Assembly (NCBI GenBank): GCA_017860345.1
Contig: JAFNAV010000004.1
Location: forward strand, 1-64,000
Source of the DNA: Bacteroidota bacterium
GTDB lineage: Bacteria; Bacteroidota; Bacteroidia; Bacteroidales; Paludibacteraceae
Reading direction: 5' to 3'
Length of the DNA stretch: 64,000 nucleotides
Shown here: positions 17,530 to 27,996 of the stretch, piece after piece
Layout: every line of letters starts with the position of its first letter
Numbering within the stretch: the stretch's first letter is position 1
Made by a program: the position numbers and the translations under genes
The notes under the pieces: model-generated
Database searches by the model: none
Seen by the model: only the letters and a program-made list of their open reading frames with translations
What the model was told of the DNA's origin: nothing

Positions 17530-18624
17530 TTATTTTTTCAACAATGCCAGTATCTCACTTTTACGTTTCTCAAATTTTGTTGTGAAATCATCCATCACTT
17601 CCTTCACAGTGGAGATTCGTGTGGAAAGGTACGCGTTACTCCCTGCAAACGCATAGCCTCTGTCCATCTTGCCCTTGTAAGCATTGTACAAAGCCACGAT
17701 AATGCAATATGGCACTACTTTATAATCGCAGGTATGCAGGCAGTTATATGGACATGATTTCGGTTTTGTAAGCCCTTGTTTTACTCTTTCGAGGAACTTA
17801 CCCTGCAAAGCACGTCCGGGCATACCTACCGGGCTCTGAATAATCTCGACACCGTTAGCTTCAGCATCAATATATGTGTTTTTAAATTTTATGTCCGCAT
17901 CACATTCCTCGGTGGTTACAAAGCGGCTTGCTACCTGTATGCCTTTAGCTCCTAGTCGCATAATATCATACATGTTTTCGCCATTATAAATACCTCCGGC
18001 AGCTACCACCGGAATCTCCTGCTGATACTTCTGTTCAAATACCGCCACCTCGCGCACAACGTCCGGAATCAGAGTTTCGATAGAATAATTCGGATCGGCA
18101 ATCTGATTGGCTTTAAAGCCGAGGTGCCCACCCGCTTTAGGGCCTTCCACCACAATCAGGTCGGGCAGATAATCATACAGGGTTTTCCATTTTTCGCAGA
18201 TAATTTTGGCGGCACGCGCCGACGACACTATCGGAACCAGTTTCGTAGTACAACCTTCGGTACGATATTTTGGTAAATCGAGCGGTAAGCCCGCCCCGGC
18301 AAAAATCACATCGGCCTTCTCAGCTATAGCCGTTTTCACCATGTCGCTGAAATTAGTCAGAGCCATCATGATATTGACTCCAATAATTCCCGACGTTTTT
18401 TCTTTGGCCTTACGAATTTCTTCCTTCAGTCCGTGAATACATGCTTCCATGTAATTCGTTGTTTTTTCGCGATAAATCAACCCCAATCCCGCACACGAGA
18501 TTACACCAACACCACCCTCATTTGCCACAGCCGCAGCTAAGCCCGACAAGGAAATTCCTACTCCCATCCCCCCTTGTATAATGGGAACACGAGCCATAAG
18601 ATTTCCGATTTTCAATCCATTCAT
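17530..18624 (-). CDS. nitronate monooxygenase / 2-nitropropane dioxygenase family
   Basis: 364 aa; PIIQGGMGVGISLSGLAAAVANEGGVGVISCAG; EGPKAGGHLG; VVAAGGI; GAKGIQVASRF. Confidence 0.92.
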   Translation of the reverse strand: MNGLKIGNLMARVPIIQGGMGVGISLSGLAAAVANEGGVGVISCAGLGLIYREKTTNYMEACIHGLKEEIRKAKEKTSGIIGVNIMMALTNFSDMVKTAIAEKADVIFAGAGLPLDLPKYRTEGCTTKLVPIVSSARAAKIICEKWKTLYDYLPDLIVVEGPKAGGHLGFKANQIADPNYSIETLIPDVVREVAVFEQKYQQEIPVVAAGGIYNGENMYDIMRLGAKGIQVASRFVTTEECDADIKFKNTYIDAEANGVEIIQSPVGMPGRALQGKFLERVKQGLTKPKSCPYNCLHTCDYKVVPYCIIVALYNAYKGKMDRGYAFAGSNAYLSTRISTVKEVMDDFTTKFEKRKSEILALLKK

Positions 18625-18686
18625 AAATCATTTTTTTTTAAAACATTTAGATATCAACCCTTCGGATCATCATCGTTATTAATAAA

Positions 18687-18729
18687 AAAGGAAAAAGAAA
18701 CCGAAAGATATCCGGTTTCTTTCTCCTTT
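18687..18729 (-). terminator. terminator-like hairpin downstream of fabI
   Basis: AAAGGAAAAAGAAACCG...CCGGTTTCTTTCTCCTTT. Confidence 0.65.
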
Positions 18730-18860
18730 AAACTTTGCTTTATTCTTTATGAATTACTTCTGATAAAACCTTAACATAAGCAATCCTTTTCAGATTAATG
18801 GTCATGATTTTGTGCTATACCGCAACCTGTCTGAGAATATAGCACAGGCAGCTAATGGGT

Positions 18861-19718
18861 TTATCCGTAAATGATATTTCCCTGCTCGTCTTTGAATTCT
18901 TCAAAACTTTTGTTGTACTGCTCCATTGCTCTGAAACTCATACCCATGCTTGAGAAACCGCCATCGTGAAAAAGATTTTGCATAGTTACCTTGCGTGTCA
19001 AATCGCTAAACATGGTCACGCAATAATCGGCACATTCAGCAGCGGTGGCATTGCCCAGCGGCGACATGCGTTCCGAGAAGTCCACAAGGCTATCAAAACC
19101 CTTAACACCGCTACCGGCAGTGGTTATTGTGGGCGATTGCGAAATGGTGTTTACGCGCACATTATGTTCGCGACCATAAATATACCCAAAGCTTCGGGCT
19201 ATGGATTCGAGCATTGCTTTAGCGTCGGCCATATCGTTGTAGCCAAACATGGTACGCTGCGCAGCCATATAAGTAAGCGCCACTACCGAACCCCATTCAT
19301 TGATGGCGTCGAGTTTTTTGGCTACCTGAAGCATTTTATGGAACGACACTGCCGAAATATCCAGCGTGGTATTCAGCAAATCGTAGTCAAGATCGTCGTA
19401 AGTACGTTTTTTACGAACATTAGGCGACATTCCGATAGAGTGAAGTACAAAATCCACTTTTCCGCCAAGCGCTTCCATCGATTGTTTGAAAACCTCTTCG
19501 AGGTCGGCTACATTGGTAGCGTCAGCCGGGATTAGTTTTGCATTGAGCTTCTCGGCCAGTTCGTTGGTGGTACCCATACGTACAGCCAGTGGGGTATTCG
19601 ACAAAGTGATAACCGCACCTTCTTCTACAACTCTTTCGGCTACTTTCCATGCAATTGACATGTCGTTAAGGGCGCCGAATACAATTCCTCTTTTACCTTT
19701 TAATAAATTATAAGCCAT
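18861..19718 (-). CDS. fabI: enoyl-[acyl-carrier-protein] reductase
   Basis: 285 aa; GKRGIVFGALNDMSIAWKVAE, FVLHSIGMSP, MAAQRTMFGYNDMADAKAMLES. Confidence 0.92.
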   Translation of the reverse strand: MAYNLLKGKRGIVFGALNDMSIAWKVAERVVEEGAVITLSNTPLAVRMGTTNELAEKLNAKLIPADATNVADLEEVFKQSMEALGGKVDFVLHSIGMSPNVRKKRTYDDLDYDLLNTTLDISAVSFHKMLQVAKKLDAINEWGSVVALTYMAAQRTMFGYNDMADAKAMLESIARSFGYIYGREHNVRVNTISQSPTITTAGSGVKGFDSLVDFSERMSPLGNATAAECADYCVTMFSDLTRKVTMQNLFHDGGFSSMGMSFRAMEQYNKSFEEFKDEQGNIIYG

Positions 19719-19891
19719 GATATATTGATTAATCGTTCGGTATAAATAATTGTTTTAAAAACAAAATTGTTCATTTCCGAACTGAATTTCGGCACAAAGA
19801 TAGTAAAAATGTGCAATAATCTAATAATAAAACATCAATTCAGCACTCTTAAACTATATACCGGGGCATAAATATGAGTTGCAAACACAAA

Positions 19892-19926
19892 AAAATCCTA
19901 TAACCTTTCGCAGGCTACAGGATTTT
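19892..19926 (-). terminator. terminator downstream of serA
   Basis: AAAATCCTATAACCT...AGGCTACAGGATTTT with minus-strand T tract. Confidence 0.8.
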
Positions 19927-19952
19927 AAAATTAACAATAAATTAAGCACTTA

Positions 19953-20906
19953 TTAATTAACACGGAACGTTTCGTTACCGGTCTTAATGAAATCCACAAT
20001 TTGTTTGGCTGCCGCTATTCCGGCATTTATATTGGCTTCAGAAGTTTGAGCTCCCATCTTTTTAGGTGTACTAAAATATCGGGTAGCAAACTTTTCGGTC
20101 ATTTCAGCATGGTTATCCGGCAAAATATCTGTTACGTATTTAAATTCGGGATGAGCTTCCATAAATGCCACCAACTCTGTTTCATGAATTACTTCCTTGC
20201 GGGCAGTATTTACAAGTACTGCACCTTTAGGCAGTAAACCAAGTAGCTCGGCATTAATTGACTGCCGGGTGTCTTTGTTGGCCGGAATGTGTAACGATAT
20301 AATATCTGATGACTGATACAGCATTTTTACCGAACAGGTAGGTTCTACTCCGTCGGCTTTGATATCCTCGTCTCTACAAAACATATCGTAGGCAAGAACC
20401 TCCATGCCAAAGCCTTTGGCTATACGTGCCACATTGCGTCCCACATTGCCGTAAGCATGAATACCCAGTTTTTTACCCTTGAGTTCAGAGCCTGAAGTAC
20501 CATTATAAAAATTACGAACAGCAAATACCAGCAATCCGAAAACCAGTTCAGCCACAGCGTTTGCGTTTTGCCCGGGTGTGTTCATCACACATACACCGGC
20601 AGCTTTGGCAGCTTCAAGATCTACATTATCATAACCGGCACCAGCTCTTACAACTATTTTAAGTTGTTTGGCAGCTGCAATAACCTCAGCATCTATAATA
20701 TCACTCCTGATAATGATAGCATCGGCATCAACCACAGCATCGAGCAATTGTTGTTTTTCGGTATATTTTTCAAGCAGAGCCAGTTCAAAACCTGCATTTT
20801 CCACTTCTTTACGTATACCTTCGACAGCCACTTTCGCAAATGGCTTATCTGTTGCAACTAAAATTTTCATATATTTTTTTAAGAGACAACTGTCGACAGA
20901 CAACAA
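19953..20906 (-). CDS. serA: D-3-phosphoglycerate dehydrogenase (2-hydroxyacid dehydrogenase)
   Basis: 317 aa; VRAGAGYDNVDLEAAKAAGVCVMNTPGQNANAVAELV; GKKLGIHAYGNVGRNVA; start likely 20870 (MKILVATDK); follows serC. Confidence 0.88.
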   Translation of the reverse strand: MLSVDSCLLKKYMKILVATDKPFAKVAVEGIRKEVENAGFELALLEKYTEKQQLLDAVVDADAIIIRSDIIDAEVIAAAKQLKIVVRAGAGYDNVDLEAAKAAGVCVMNTPGQNANAVAELVFGLLVFAVRNFYNGTSGSELKGKKLGIHAYGNVGRNVARIAKGFGMEVLAYDMFCRDEDIKADGVEPTCSVKMLYQSSDIISLHIPANKDTRQSINAELLGLLPKGAVLVNTARKEVIHETELVAFMEAHPEFKYVTDILPDNHAEMTEKFATRYFSTPKKMGAQTSEANINAGIAAAKQIVDFIKTGNETFRVN

Positions 20907-20931
20907 CAGTTGTCCGCCGCCTGTTGTCTGT
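20884..20931. repeat. interleaved perfect inverted repeats between serC and serA
   Basis: GACAACTGT 20885-20893 / ACAGTTGTC 20906-20914 and ACAGACAACA 20896-20905 / TGTTGTCTGT 20922-20931, plus palindrome CTGTCGACAG 20890-20899. Confidence 0.8.
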
Positions 20932-20932
20932 T

Positions 20933-22057
20933 TTAATGTAACTTTTCAAATTCTTTCATACAATCTACCAATGCCTGCACGCTTTCGATAGGTAAAGCGT
21001 TGTAGGTAGAGGCGCGGAATCCACCAACAGAGCGGTGTCCTTTAATTCCAATCATGCCACGTTCGGTAGCAAATTTTTGAAATTCGGCCTCCAGTTCGGC
21101 ATACTCAGGTTTCATTACAAAACAGATATTCATGCGCGAACGGTCTTCAACAGCAGCCGTACCAACAAAGAGTTTATTACGGTCAATTTCGTTGTAGAGC
21201 AGGTTAGCCTTAGCAATATTTTTTTGCTCCATGGCAGCTATGCCGCCATTGGCCTTGAGCCAGCGCAACGTTTCGAGAGCCGAGTAGATAGGCAATACCG
21301 GTGGAGTATTAAACATCGAGCCATTATCGATATGTGTCTGGTAGCTAAGCATTGTAGGGATATATCTCGAAACTTTTCCGAGAATATCATTTTTTACAAT
21401 AGCAAAAGCCAGCCCTGCGGGAGCAAGATTTTTTTGCGCACCACCATAAATAAGTGCATATTTTGAAACGTCAATCTGACGTGAGAAAATATCTGAAGAC
21501 ATATCGGCCACAACAGGCACCGGCGAATCAAAATCGACAAAGAGTTCGGTTCCGAAGATGGTATTGTTGGTAGTAATATGGAAGTAATCGGCATCGGCCG
21601 GTATTACATAGTCTTTAGGAATGTAGTTGAAATTAGCAGCCTTGGATGATGCAACTTCTACAACTTCGCCGAAACCTTTGGCTTCTTTCAGTGCTTTACT
21701 TGCCCATGTACCCGTATTCAGGTATGCTGCTTTTTTCTCAAGAAGGTTGAACGGAACCATACAGAACTGCAAACTAGCACCGCCGCCAAGGAATAATACC
21801 GAATATCCCTCAGGGATACCAAGCAACTCTTTGAAAAGAGCTTCCGCTTCGTCAACTACCGGTTGAAAATCTTTGGCGCGGTGACTGATTTCTAAAACCG
21901 ACAAACCTGAACCGTTAAAGTCAAGTACAGCCTGAGCAGTTTTTTCAATCACTTCGCGGGGTAAAATGGATGGTCCTGCATTAAAATTATGCTTCTTCAT
22001 ACAAAAAAATTTATATTTGTTTAATAGTTTTATCCCCTTGTAAAAATGAAAGCACAA
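20933..22057 (-). CDS. serC: phosphoserine aminotransferase
   Basis: 374 aa; [19 protein letters not shown]...[14 protein letters not shown]...[19 protein letters not shown]; start likely 22000 (MKKHNF). Confidence 0.96.
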   Translation of the reverse strand: MCFHFYKGIKLLNKYKFFCMKKHNFNAGPSILPREVIEKTAQAVLDFNGSGLSVLEISHRAKDFQPVVDEAEALFKELLGIPEGYSVLFLGGGASLQFCMVPFNLLEKKAAYLNTGTWASKALKEAKGFGEVVEVASSKAANFNYIPKDYVIPADADYFHITTNNTIFGTELFVDFDSPVPVVADMSSDIFSRQIDVSKYALIYGGAQKNLAPAGLAFAIVKNDILGKVSRYIPTMLSYQTHIDNGSMFNTPPVLPIYSALETLRWLKANGGIAAMEQKNIAKANLLYNEIDRNKLFVGTAAVEDRSRMNICFVMKPEYAELEAEFQKFATERGMIGIKGHRSVGGFRASTYNALPIESVQALVDCMKEFEKLH

Positions 22058-22152
22058 AAGTACTGAAATATTTATTTACTACCTTGCAAAAATGTGATTT
22101 TATAATTTTTCAGGCCATTTTTTCAATACACATACATTTACAAATCTTATTT

Positions 22153-22168
22153 ATGTATAATTATACAT
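22153..22168. promoter_or_regulatory. 16-bp perfect palindrome ATGTATAATTATACAT upstream of serC
   Basis: exact self-reverse-complement in the mutS/serC spacer. Confidence 0.5.
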
Positions 22169-22208
22169 GCAAACAGCGCACTATGTGCATATATGTGTAA
22201 TAAAAAAA

Positions 22209-22234
22209 CCCGGAAAGCGTTGTTGCTATCCGGG
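22209..22234 (-). terminator. Rho-independent terminator downstream of mutS
   Basis: CCCGGAAAGC-GTTGTT-GCTATCCGGG stem (one mismatch) followed on minus strand by TTTTTTT. Confidence 0.85.
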
Positions 22235-22272
22235 TATTCAAAATAAGTATTTCAAAAAAAATACTATGTCGC

Positions 22273-24885
22273 TTATTTACCACTGATGATTCTTTTAATC
22301 TCGTTCAATTTATTCAGAGCTTCAACAGGGGTCAGATTATTAATATCTAAATTTTTAATTTCGTCGCGAATTTGCTCCAGCACAGGATCGTCGAGCTGAA
22401 AGAAGCTCAACTGCAGGCCTTCGCGGTGTTCGGCAATTTCGCCAACAGGTTTTGCAATACCCGTTTGGCGGTTTTCGGTTTCGAGGTCTTTGAGTATCTG
22501 TTCGGCACGTTTCACAATACTTTGAGGCATCCCGGCCATTTTGGCTACATGAATACCAAAACTATGCTCGCTACCGCCACGCACTAATTTTCGCAGGAAG
22601 ATAATTTTTTTATCAACTTCCTTTACCGACACATTATAGTTTTTAATCCGGCCGAAGGATTTTTCCATTTCGTTCAGTTCGTGATAGTGAGTTGCAAAAA
22701 GAGTTTTGCCTTTGTACGACGGATGCTCATGAATATATTCCACAATAGCCCAAGCGATGGAGATACCATCGTAGGTACTGGTTCCGCGGCCCAGCTCATC
22801 GAAAAGTACCAGACTGCGGTTCGACAGGTTATTCAAGATACTTGCGGCCTCGTTCATCTCTACCATAAAGGTCGACTCACCCTGCGATATATTATCACTG
22901 GCTCCAACACGGGTAAAAATTTTATCCACCACACCTATTTTGGCACTTTCTACCGGCACAAAACAACCAATCTGCGCCATAAGCGTTATCAGTGCCGTTT
23001 GCCTCAGAAGTGCCGATTTACCAGCCATATTAGGCCCGGTAATAATGATGATTTGTTGCGTTTTGTTATCCAGATATACATCGTTGGCAATATAGCTTTC
23101 GCCTACGGGCAACTGTTTTTCTATCACCGGATGGCGCCCTTGCTTTATATCCAGCTCGTCGGTATCGTTAACCTCAGGACGCACGTACTTATTATCGGCA
23201 GATACTTTGGTAAATGACAACAGGCAATCGAGCTGCGCAATAAGATTGGAGTTGAGCTGAATGGCGGTAATATAATCGCCTAAAGCTATCACCAGTTCAT
23301 TAAAAATACGGGTTTCTATAGCCAGTATTTTTTCTTCGGCACCCAGAATTTTCTCTTCATACTCTTTCAGTTCCTGCGTAATATAGCGTTCAGCATTCAC
23401 CAGCGTTTGTTTGCGAATCCAAGTTTCGGGCACTTTATCTTTGTGAGCATTGCGTACTTCAATGTAGTAGCCAAATACATTATTGAAACTGATTTTTAAA
23501 CTCGGTATTCCGGTAACTTCACTCTCCCTGTCCTGTATCTGCTGCAAAAACTCCTTACCCGAATGAGCCAGCCGTCTTAACTCATCTAAGTCAGCATCAA
23601 TACCTGCACGAATAATTCCACCTTTATTAATAAGTGTTGGAGGGTCGTTATCAATTTCTTTTTCAATGCGCTCGGATATCACAGCACAGACGTTCAACTG
23701 GTCGGCAATGCGGTTCAAGGTTGGATTATCGGCTCCCGCACATGCAGCTTTAACAGGCTCGATAGCTTTGAGCGCCACCTTAAGCTGCACCACTTCACGC
23801 GGATTGATACGCCCTACCGCCACTTTGGAAATAATGCGTTCCAGATCACCAATTAAAGCTATATTTTGCTCCAACAATTGTTTTAACTCGGGAGTGCGAA
23901 AGAAAAATTCAACAACACTGAGTCTTTCGTTAATAGGCTTTACATCTTTCAGCGGGAAAGCTATCCAGCGCTTAAGTAAGCGTGCACCCATAGGGCTTAT
24001 GGTTTTATCCAGCACATCGAGCAGGGTTTTGGCTCCTTCGTTGATAGAGCCGTACAATTCCAGATTACGAACCGTAAAGCGATCGAGCCATACATAACGG
24101 TCTTCCTCAATACGAGCCAATTGCGTAATATGTCCCGTTTGCTGGTGGTGAGTAAGGTCAAGATAATGCAGGATGGCTCCGGCCGCCACAACACCATTTT
24201 GCAAATTATCTACACCAAATCCTTTGAGTGTTTTTGTCTGGAAATGTTTGAGCAAACGCTCTTGAGCCGAATCGGGCATGTAAGCCCAGTCTTCGAGCGC
24301 ATAGGTAAAGAATTTGTTTCCGAACAAGTTTTCGAAATCCTTGCGCTTGGTTCTGTCAAATAATACTTCTTTTGGCCCGAAACTATTCAGCAGTTTATCC
24401 ACATATTCGGCAGTACCTTCGGCCACCAAAAACTCGCCTGTAGAAATATCCAGAAATGAGACACCAACCTGCTGTTTGTTGATAAATACACTGGCCAAAA
24501 AGTTATTTTCTTTGTGGTTCAATGTAGTATCGCTATACGAAACACCAGGAGTAACAAGCTCGGTAACACCACGTTTCACAAGCTTTTTGGTTAGTTTTGG
24601 GTCTTCGAGTTGGTCACAGATAGCTACACGTTTTCCGGCACGCACCAACTTTGGCAGGTAAGTATCCAGGGCGTGATGCGGAAATCCGGCCAGCTCCACA
24701 CTCCTGGCCGATCCATTGGCACGGCGGGTAAGTGTGATGCCCAGAATCTCAGCAGCCTCAATGGCGTCGGTTGAGAAAGTTTCATAAAAATCGCCACAAC
24801 GAAACAATAAAATAGCATCGGGATGCTTTGCTTTGATCTCGAAATATTGTTTCATCAAGGGGGTTTCTACTATATCGTTAGCCAT
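22273..24885 (-). CDS. mutS: DNA mismatch repair protein MutS
   Basis: 870 aa; [28 protein letters not shown]; Walker [32 protein letters not shown]. Confidence 0.98.
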   Translation of the reverse strand: MANDIVETPLMKQYFEIKAKHPDAILLFRCGDFYETFSTDAIEAAEILGITLTRRANGSARSVELAGFPHHALDTYLPKLVRAGKRVAICDQLEDPKLTKKLVKRGVTELVTPGVSYSDTTLNHKENNFLASVFINKQQVGVSFLDISTGEFLVAEGTAEYVDKLLNSFGPKEVLFDRTKRKDFENLFGNKFFTYALEDWAYMPDSAQERLLKHFQTKTLKGFGVDNLQNGVVAAGAILHYLDLTHHQQTGHITQLARIEEDRYVWLDRFTVRNLELYGSINEGAKTLLDVLDKTISPMGARLLKRWIAFPLKDVKPINERLSVVEFFFRTPELKQLLEQNIALIGDLERIISKVAVGRINPREVVQLKVALKAIEPVKAACAGADNPTLNRIADQLNVCAVISERIEKEIDNDPPTLINKGGIIRAGIDADLDELRRLAHSGKEFLQQIQDRESEVTGIPSLKISFNNVFGYYIEVRNAHKDKVPETWIRKQTLVNAERYITQELKEYEEKILGAEEKILAIETRIFNELVIALGDYITAIQLNSNLIAQLDCLLSFTKVSADNKYVRPEVNDTDELDIKQGRHPVIEKQLPVGESYIANDVYLDNKTQQIIIITGPNMAGKSALLRQTALITLMAQIGCFVPVESAKIGVVDKIFTRVGASDNISQGESTFMVEMNEAASILNNLSNRSLVLFDELGRGTSTYDGISIAWAIVEYIHEHPSYKGKTLFATHYHELNEMEKSFGRIKNYNVSVKEVDKKIIFLRKLVRGGSEHSFGIHVAKMAGMPQSIVKRAEQILKDLETENRQTGIAKPVGEIAEHREGLQLSFFQLDDPVLEQIRDEIKNLDINNLTPVEALNKLNEIKRIISGK

Positions 24886-24937
24886 GATTTTTGTTGTTGG
24901 TTGATTGAATTATATATTCTCTTTAGTCAGGATTAGT

Positions 24938-25492
24938 TTATTTGTTTTTAGACGCATATTCGTCCAAATCTTTATATACCTCATCAGCATATTGAGCCAC
25001 TGCCTCTTCAGGAGTTTTTCCATTGGTAAGAAAAACCGTCCTAAAGCCAAGTTTTCGGCCAAACTGCATATCAGTAAGAAAGTCTCCCACCATAACCGAC
25101 TGCTTAGGATCTACATCCGGGTGTTCGGCCAATGCCTGCACTCCCATACCTGTAGCCGGCTTACGAAAAGAGCTGTTTTCCTCTTCCAAATCAGGGCAAT
25201 AATAAATTTTATCAATGCGTCCGCCGGCTGCATTAATTTTAGCCAGCATTAAGTCATGCACCCCGGCAAGATCGGCCTCGGTAAATATTCCCTTTTTAAT
25301 ACCCTGCTGGTTGGTGACGATAAAGATGTATTGAAATTGACGAGCCAGCAAAACCAACGCATCCAACACACCGGGTAAAAACTCAAAATCCACGGCACGC
25401 GTTACATATCCCCCTATTACCTGACGATTTATTACACCATCCCTGTCTAAAAACAAAGCCGCAACTTTGTTTTCCGAAGAAGTAAAACTCAT
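24938..25492 (-). CDS. gmhB: HAD-family histidinol-phosphatase / heptose-bisphosphate phosphatase (GmhB-like)
   Basis: 184 aa; LFLDRDGVINRQ...IVTNQQGI...YYCPDLEEE...MVGDFLTDMQFG; adjacent heptose genes. Confidence 0.82.
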   Translation of the reverse strand: MSFTSSENKVAALFLDRDGVINRQVIGGYVTRAVDFEFLPGVLDALVLLARQFQYIFIVTNQQGIKKGIFTEADLAGVHDLMLAKINAAGGRIDKIYYCPDLEEENSSFRKPATGMGVQALAEHPDVDPKQSVMVGDFLTDMQFGRKLGFRTVFLTNGKTPEEAVAQYADEVYKDLDEYASKNK

Positions 25493-25516
25493 AAATAATT
25501 TCCTGTCTGTTTTTTA

Positions 25517-26215
25517 TTAAAACCGCTTAAACTCCTGCTGCGCTCTGTAAAAGTCATCGGGAACACCAATGTCAATAAAATAGGAATCGAAACCCAATCC
25601 GTAGAAGTCATTGTTTTTGAATATGTTTTCCAGTACTTCCTTTTCAAACGAAAATTGCTCTGGTAAGTTCAGTCCGGTCAACCATTTTTTCTGAATCAGA
25701 TAAACACCTCCATTGATAAGTCCAACACCGCGCGCCTGCGCTTTTTCGGTAAACGAAACAATCCTGCTATGGTCGTCAATCTGCACCGAGCCATATCTCG
25801 ACACATCATCTACCTGCCTGAGCGCTACGCTTAGCACCGCTTGTTTCTCAATATGAAACTGTTTAAATTTATCAAAATCGACATCAAACAAAGTATCTCC
25901 GTTAAGCACCAATACATTTTCGCTCACAGCATGTGACAAACCCAGTTGTATAGCCCCACCGGTTCCAAGTGGCGTTTTCTCCTGCGAATAAGTAAGTTGT
26001 ACACCTTCGAATGTATGACCGAAGAAACTTTCAATTTTTTCATGCAGATATCCTGTAGATAAAATTACATGCTCCACACCAGCCAGTTGCAACCGCCGGA
26101 GAAGATACGACAAAAAGGGCGCTCCGTTTACGGGCGCCATAGGTTTGGGAACGTCGCTTACTATGTGTTGAAGCCGCGTACCAAAACCACCGGCAAGTAT
26201 AATCGCTTCTTTCAT
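25517..26215 (-). CDS. hddC: nucleotidyltransferase, D-glycero-alpha-D-manno-heptose 1-phosphate guanylyltransferase-like
   Basis: 232 aa; IILAGGFGTRLQHIVSDVPKPMAPVNGAPFL; context with GmhA/HddA/GmhB. Confidence 0.8.
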   Translation of the reverse strand: MKEAIILAGGFGTRLQHIVSDVPKPMAPVNGAPFLSYLLRRLQLAGVEHVILSTGYLHEKIESFFGHTFEGVQLTYSQEKTPLGTGGAIQLGLSHAVSENVLVLNGDTLFDVDFDKFKQFHIEKQAVLSVALRQVDDVSRYGSVQIDDHSRIVSFTEKAQARGVGLINGGVYLIQKKWLTGLNLPEQFSFEKEVLENIFKNNDFYGLGFDSYFIDIGVPDDFYRAQQEFKRF

Positions 26216-26784
26216 TACCCGAATATTTTCGCTTCTACTATTTCGCAGATAATATGTCCCACCAAAATGTGCGACTCCTGAATACGGGGAGTATCGTCCG
26301 AAGGAATATTCAATAGCACATCCACCGCTTCTTTCATTTTACCACCGGTCGACCCGGTTAGTGCAACGGTTTTCATCTTATTTTTACGGGCATCGCCGAA
26401 AGCTTTCAATATATTCACCGAATTGCCCGAGGTAGACAGCCCAACAAGCACGTCGCCCTCGAAACCGGAGCCCTTAATCATGCGGGCATAAACTTCATCA
26501 TAACCATAATCATTAGCCACAGCTGTAAGGTACGATGTATTGCAATGAAGCGCTTCGGCCGGCAGCGGAGCACGGTCGAAATAAAACCGCCCTGAAAGTT
26601 CGGCAGCCAGATGCTGAGCATCGGCAGCGCTGCCACCATTACCACAAAACAGAACTTTATGACCGTTTTTCAGCGCTTCGACCAATATTTCAGCCACCTC
26701 TTCTATTTTATTCATTAAACCCGTATCGTTCAGTATTCTTTGCTTTACATCAATACTGGCCTGTATTTTGTCTCTTACTATCAT
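26215..26784 (-). CDS. gmhA: D-sedoheptulose 7-phosphate isomerase (SIS domain)
   Basis: 189 aa; KVLFCGNGGSAADAQHLAAELSGRF; VLVGLSTSGNSVNI; TGSTGGKM. Confidence 0.92.
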   Translation of the reverse strand: MIVRDKIQASIDVKQRILNDTGLMNKIEEVAEILVEALKNGHKVLFCGNGGSAADAQHLAAELSGRFYFDRAPLPAEALHCNTSYLTAVANDYGYDEVYARMIKGSGFEGDVLVGLSTSGNSVNILKAFGDARKNKMKTVALTGSTGGKMKEAVDVLLNIPSDDTPRIQESHILVGHIICEIVEAKIFG

Positions 26785-26825
26785 ATCGCGTGTATTATCT
26801 GACTTGAGTCTTTAATTTATTTGAG

Positions 26826-26902
26826 TCGTAGGTCGCAGGTCATAAGTCTTGACTCTTGGCTCTTGGTTCTTGGTTCTTGGTTCTTGGTTCTTGATTCTTG
26901 AT
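26826..26902. repeat. heptamer array, 11 in-phase units
   Basis: TCGTAGG TCGCAGG TCATAAG TCTTGAC TCTTGGC 4x TCTTGGT 2x TCTTGAT, all starting TC. Confidence 0.9.
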
Positions 26903-26913
26903 TCTAAAAAACC

Positions 26914-27939
26914 TTACATCGTCCAGGTTTTCAGTCCTTCCGGGGTAAACTCGTAGCGTTTCACTTGTCCACCAAACGAAGCAAGTGCTTTTTCCACCTC
27001 ATATCGGGTTATTCCGGGACAGTAAAAAGTCATAAATCCACCGCCACCCGCACCCGATACTTTGCCGCCCGTTGCTCCGGCAGTCATAGCAGCATTGTAA
27101 ATATCGTCGAGCAACGAGGTGGTAATTCCTTTCGTCATTTGTTTCTTATATTTCCAGCCAAAGTCAAGAATTTTTCCCATCTCATCAATTTCACCTCTGA
27201 GGATGGCCTCTTTCATCCACACCGATTGCTCTTTTAGTTTATGCATAGCTTCGATAGATGTTTCATTCTTTTTCACTACATTTTTAGTCTGCTCCTCAAT
27301 AATTTTAGCCGACTCCCTGCGTGTTTCTGTATAATAAAGTACCATATTATGAGCCAGTTCATCCTGGAAGCGCTGACGCACACGCAAAGGATTAACAATT
27401 ACTTTATCATCGCCATAAAACTCCATAAAATTAATACCACCAAAAGTAGCCGCATACTGATCCTGTTTACCACCCGCCATATTCAGGTCGCAACGCTCGA
27501 TGCAGTAAGCCAAATGCGCAATATCATATTCTCCAAGCGGTAATTTAAGCCATTCTACAAAAGCTCCCAAAATGGAAACAACTAATGTTGACGAAGTTCC
27601 CAGACCCGAGCCGGCAGGCGCATCTACATGCGACGAGATACGAAACGACAGAGGTTTTCCTCCGTTGAAATCCCTGACAACACGGTTGTAAACACCTTTA
27701 TGCAAAACAAACGGACCGTCCGGATTAAGCACGGCGTCGGACTGAAGTTCTTCAGCCACATTCATATCAGGCAACAAAAAACTGATTTTACCATCGTCGG
27801 TAGGTTCAATGGTGGTATAAGCATACATGTTGATTGTTGCATTCAGGATGGCGCCCCCGTATAAATCCGAGTAGGGCGAAACATCAGTTCCTCCTCCTGC
27901 CAGTCCAAGGCGCAAAGGCGCTTTACTTCGTATTATCAT
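26914..27939 (-). CDS. hddA: GHMP kinase, D-glycero-alpha-D-manno-heptose 7-phosphate kinase-like
   Basis: 341 aa; SKAPLRLGLAGGGTDVSPY; APAGSGLGTSSTLVVS; GATGGKVSGAGGGGFMTFY. Confidence 0.87.
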   Translation of the reverse strand: MIIRSKAPLRLGLAGGGTDVSPYSDLYGGAILNATINMYAYTTIEPTDDGKISFLLPDMNVAEELQSDAVLNPDGPFVLHKGVYNRVVRDFNGGKPLSFRISSHVDAPAGSGLGTSSTLVVSILGAFVEWLKLPLGEYDIAHLAYCIERCDLNMAGGKQDQYAATFGGINFMEFYGDDKVIVNPLRVRQRFQDELAHNMVLYYTETRRESAKIIEEQTKNVVKKNETSIEAMHKLKEQSVWMKEAILRGEIDEMGKILDFGWKYKKQMTKGITTSLLDDIYNAAMTAGATGGKVSGAGGGGFMTFYCPGITRYEVEKALASFGGQVKRYEFTPEGLKTWTM

Positions 27940-27996
27940 AGAATTAGTCAGTTTATTTTTAAATGCTTGTTTGCATCGTATTTTATCGTTTTCATT

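Noticed and set aside
18966-19535. 189-aa plus-strand ORF opposite fabI
   Set aside because: Fully antisense to a well-supported enzyme gene; composition looks like a frame shadow and no family motif is seen.
22681-23217. 178-aa plus-strand ORF opposite mutS
   Set aside because: Antisense shadow of a conserved ATPase region, with no recognisable domain.
26826-26902. Could the heptamer array be a CRISPR or VNTR with spacers
   Set aside because: Units are 7 bp, contiguous and without unique spacers, so it is a simple tandem array.
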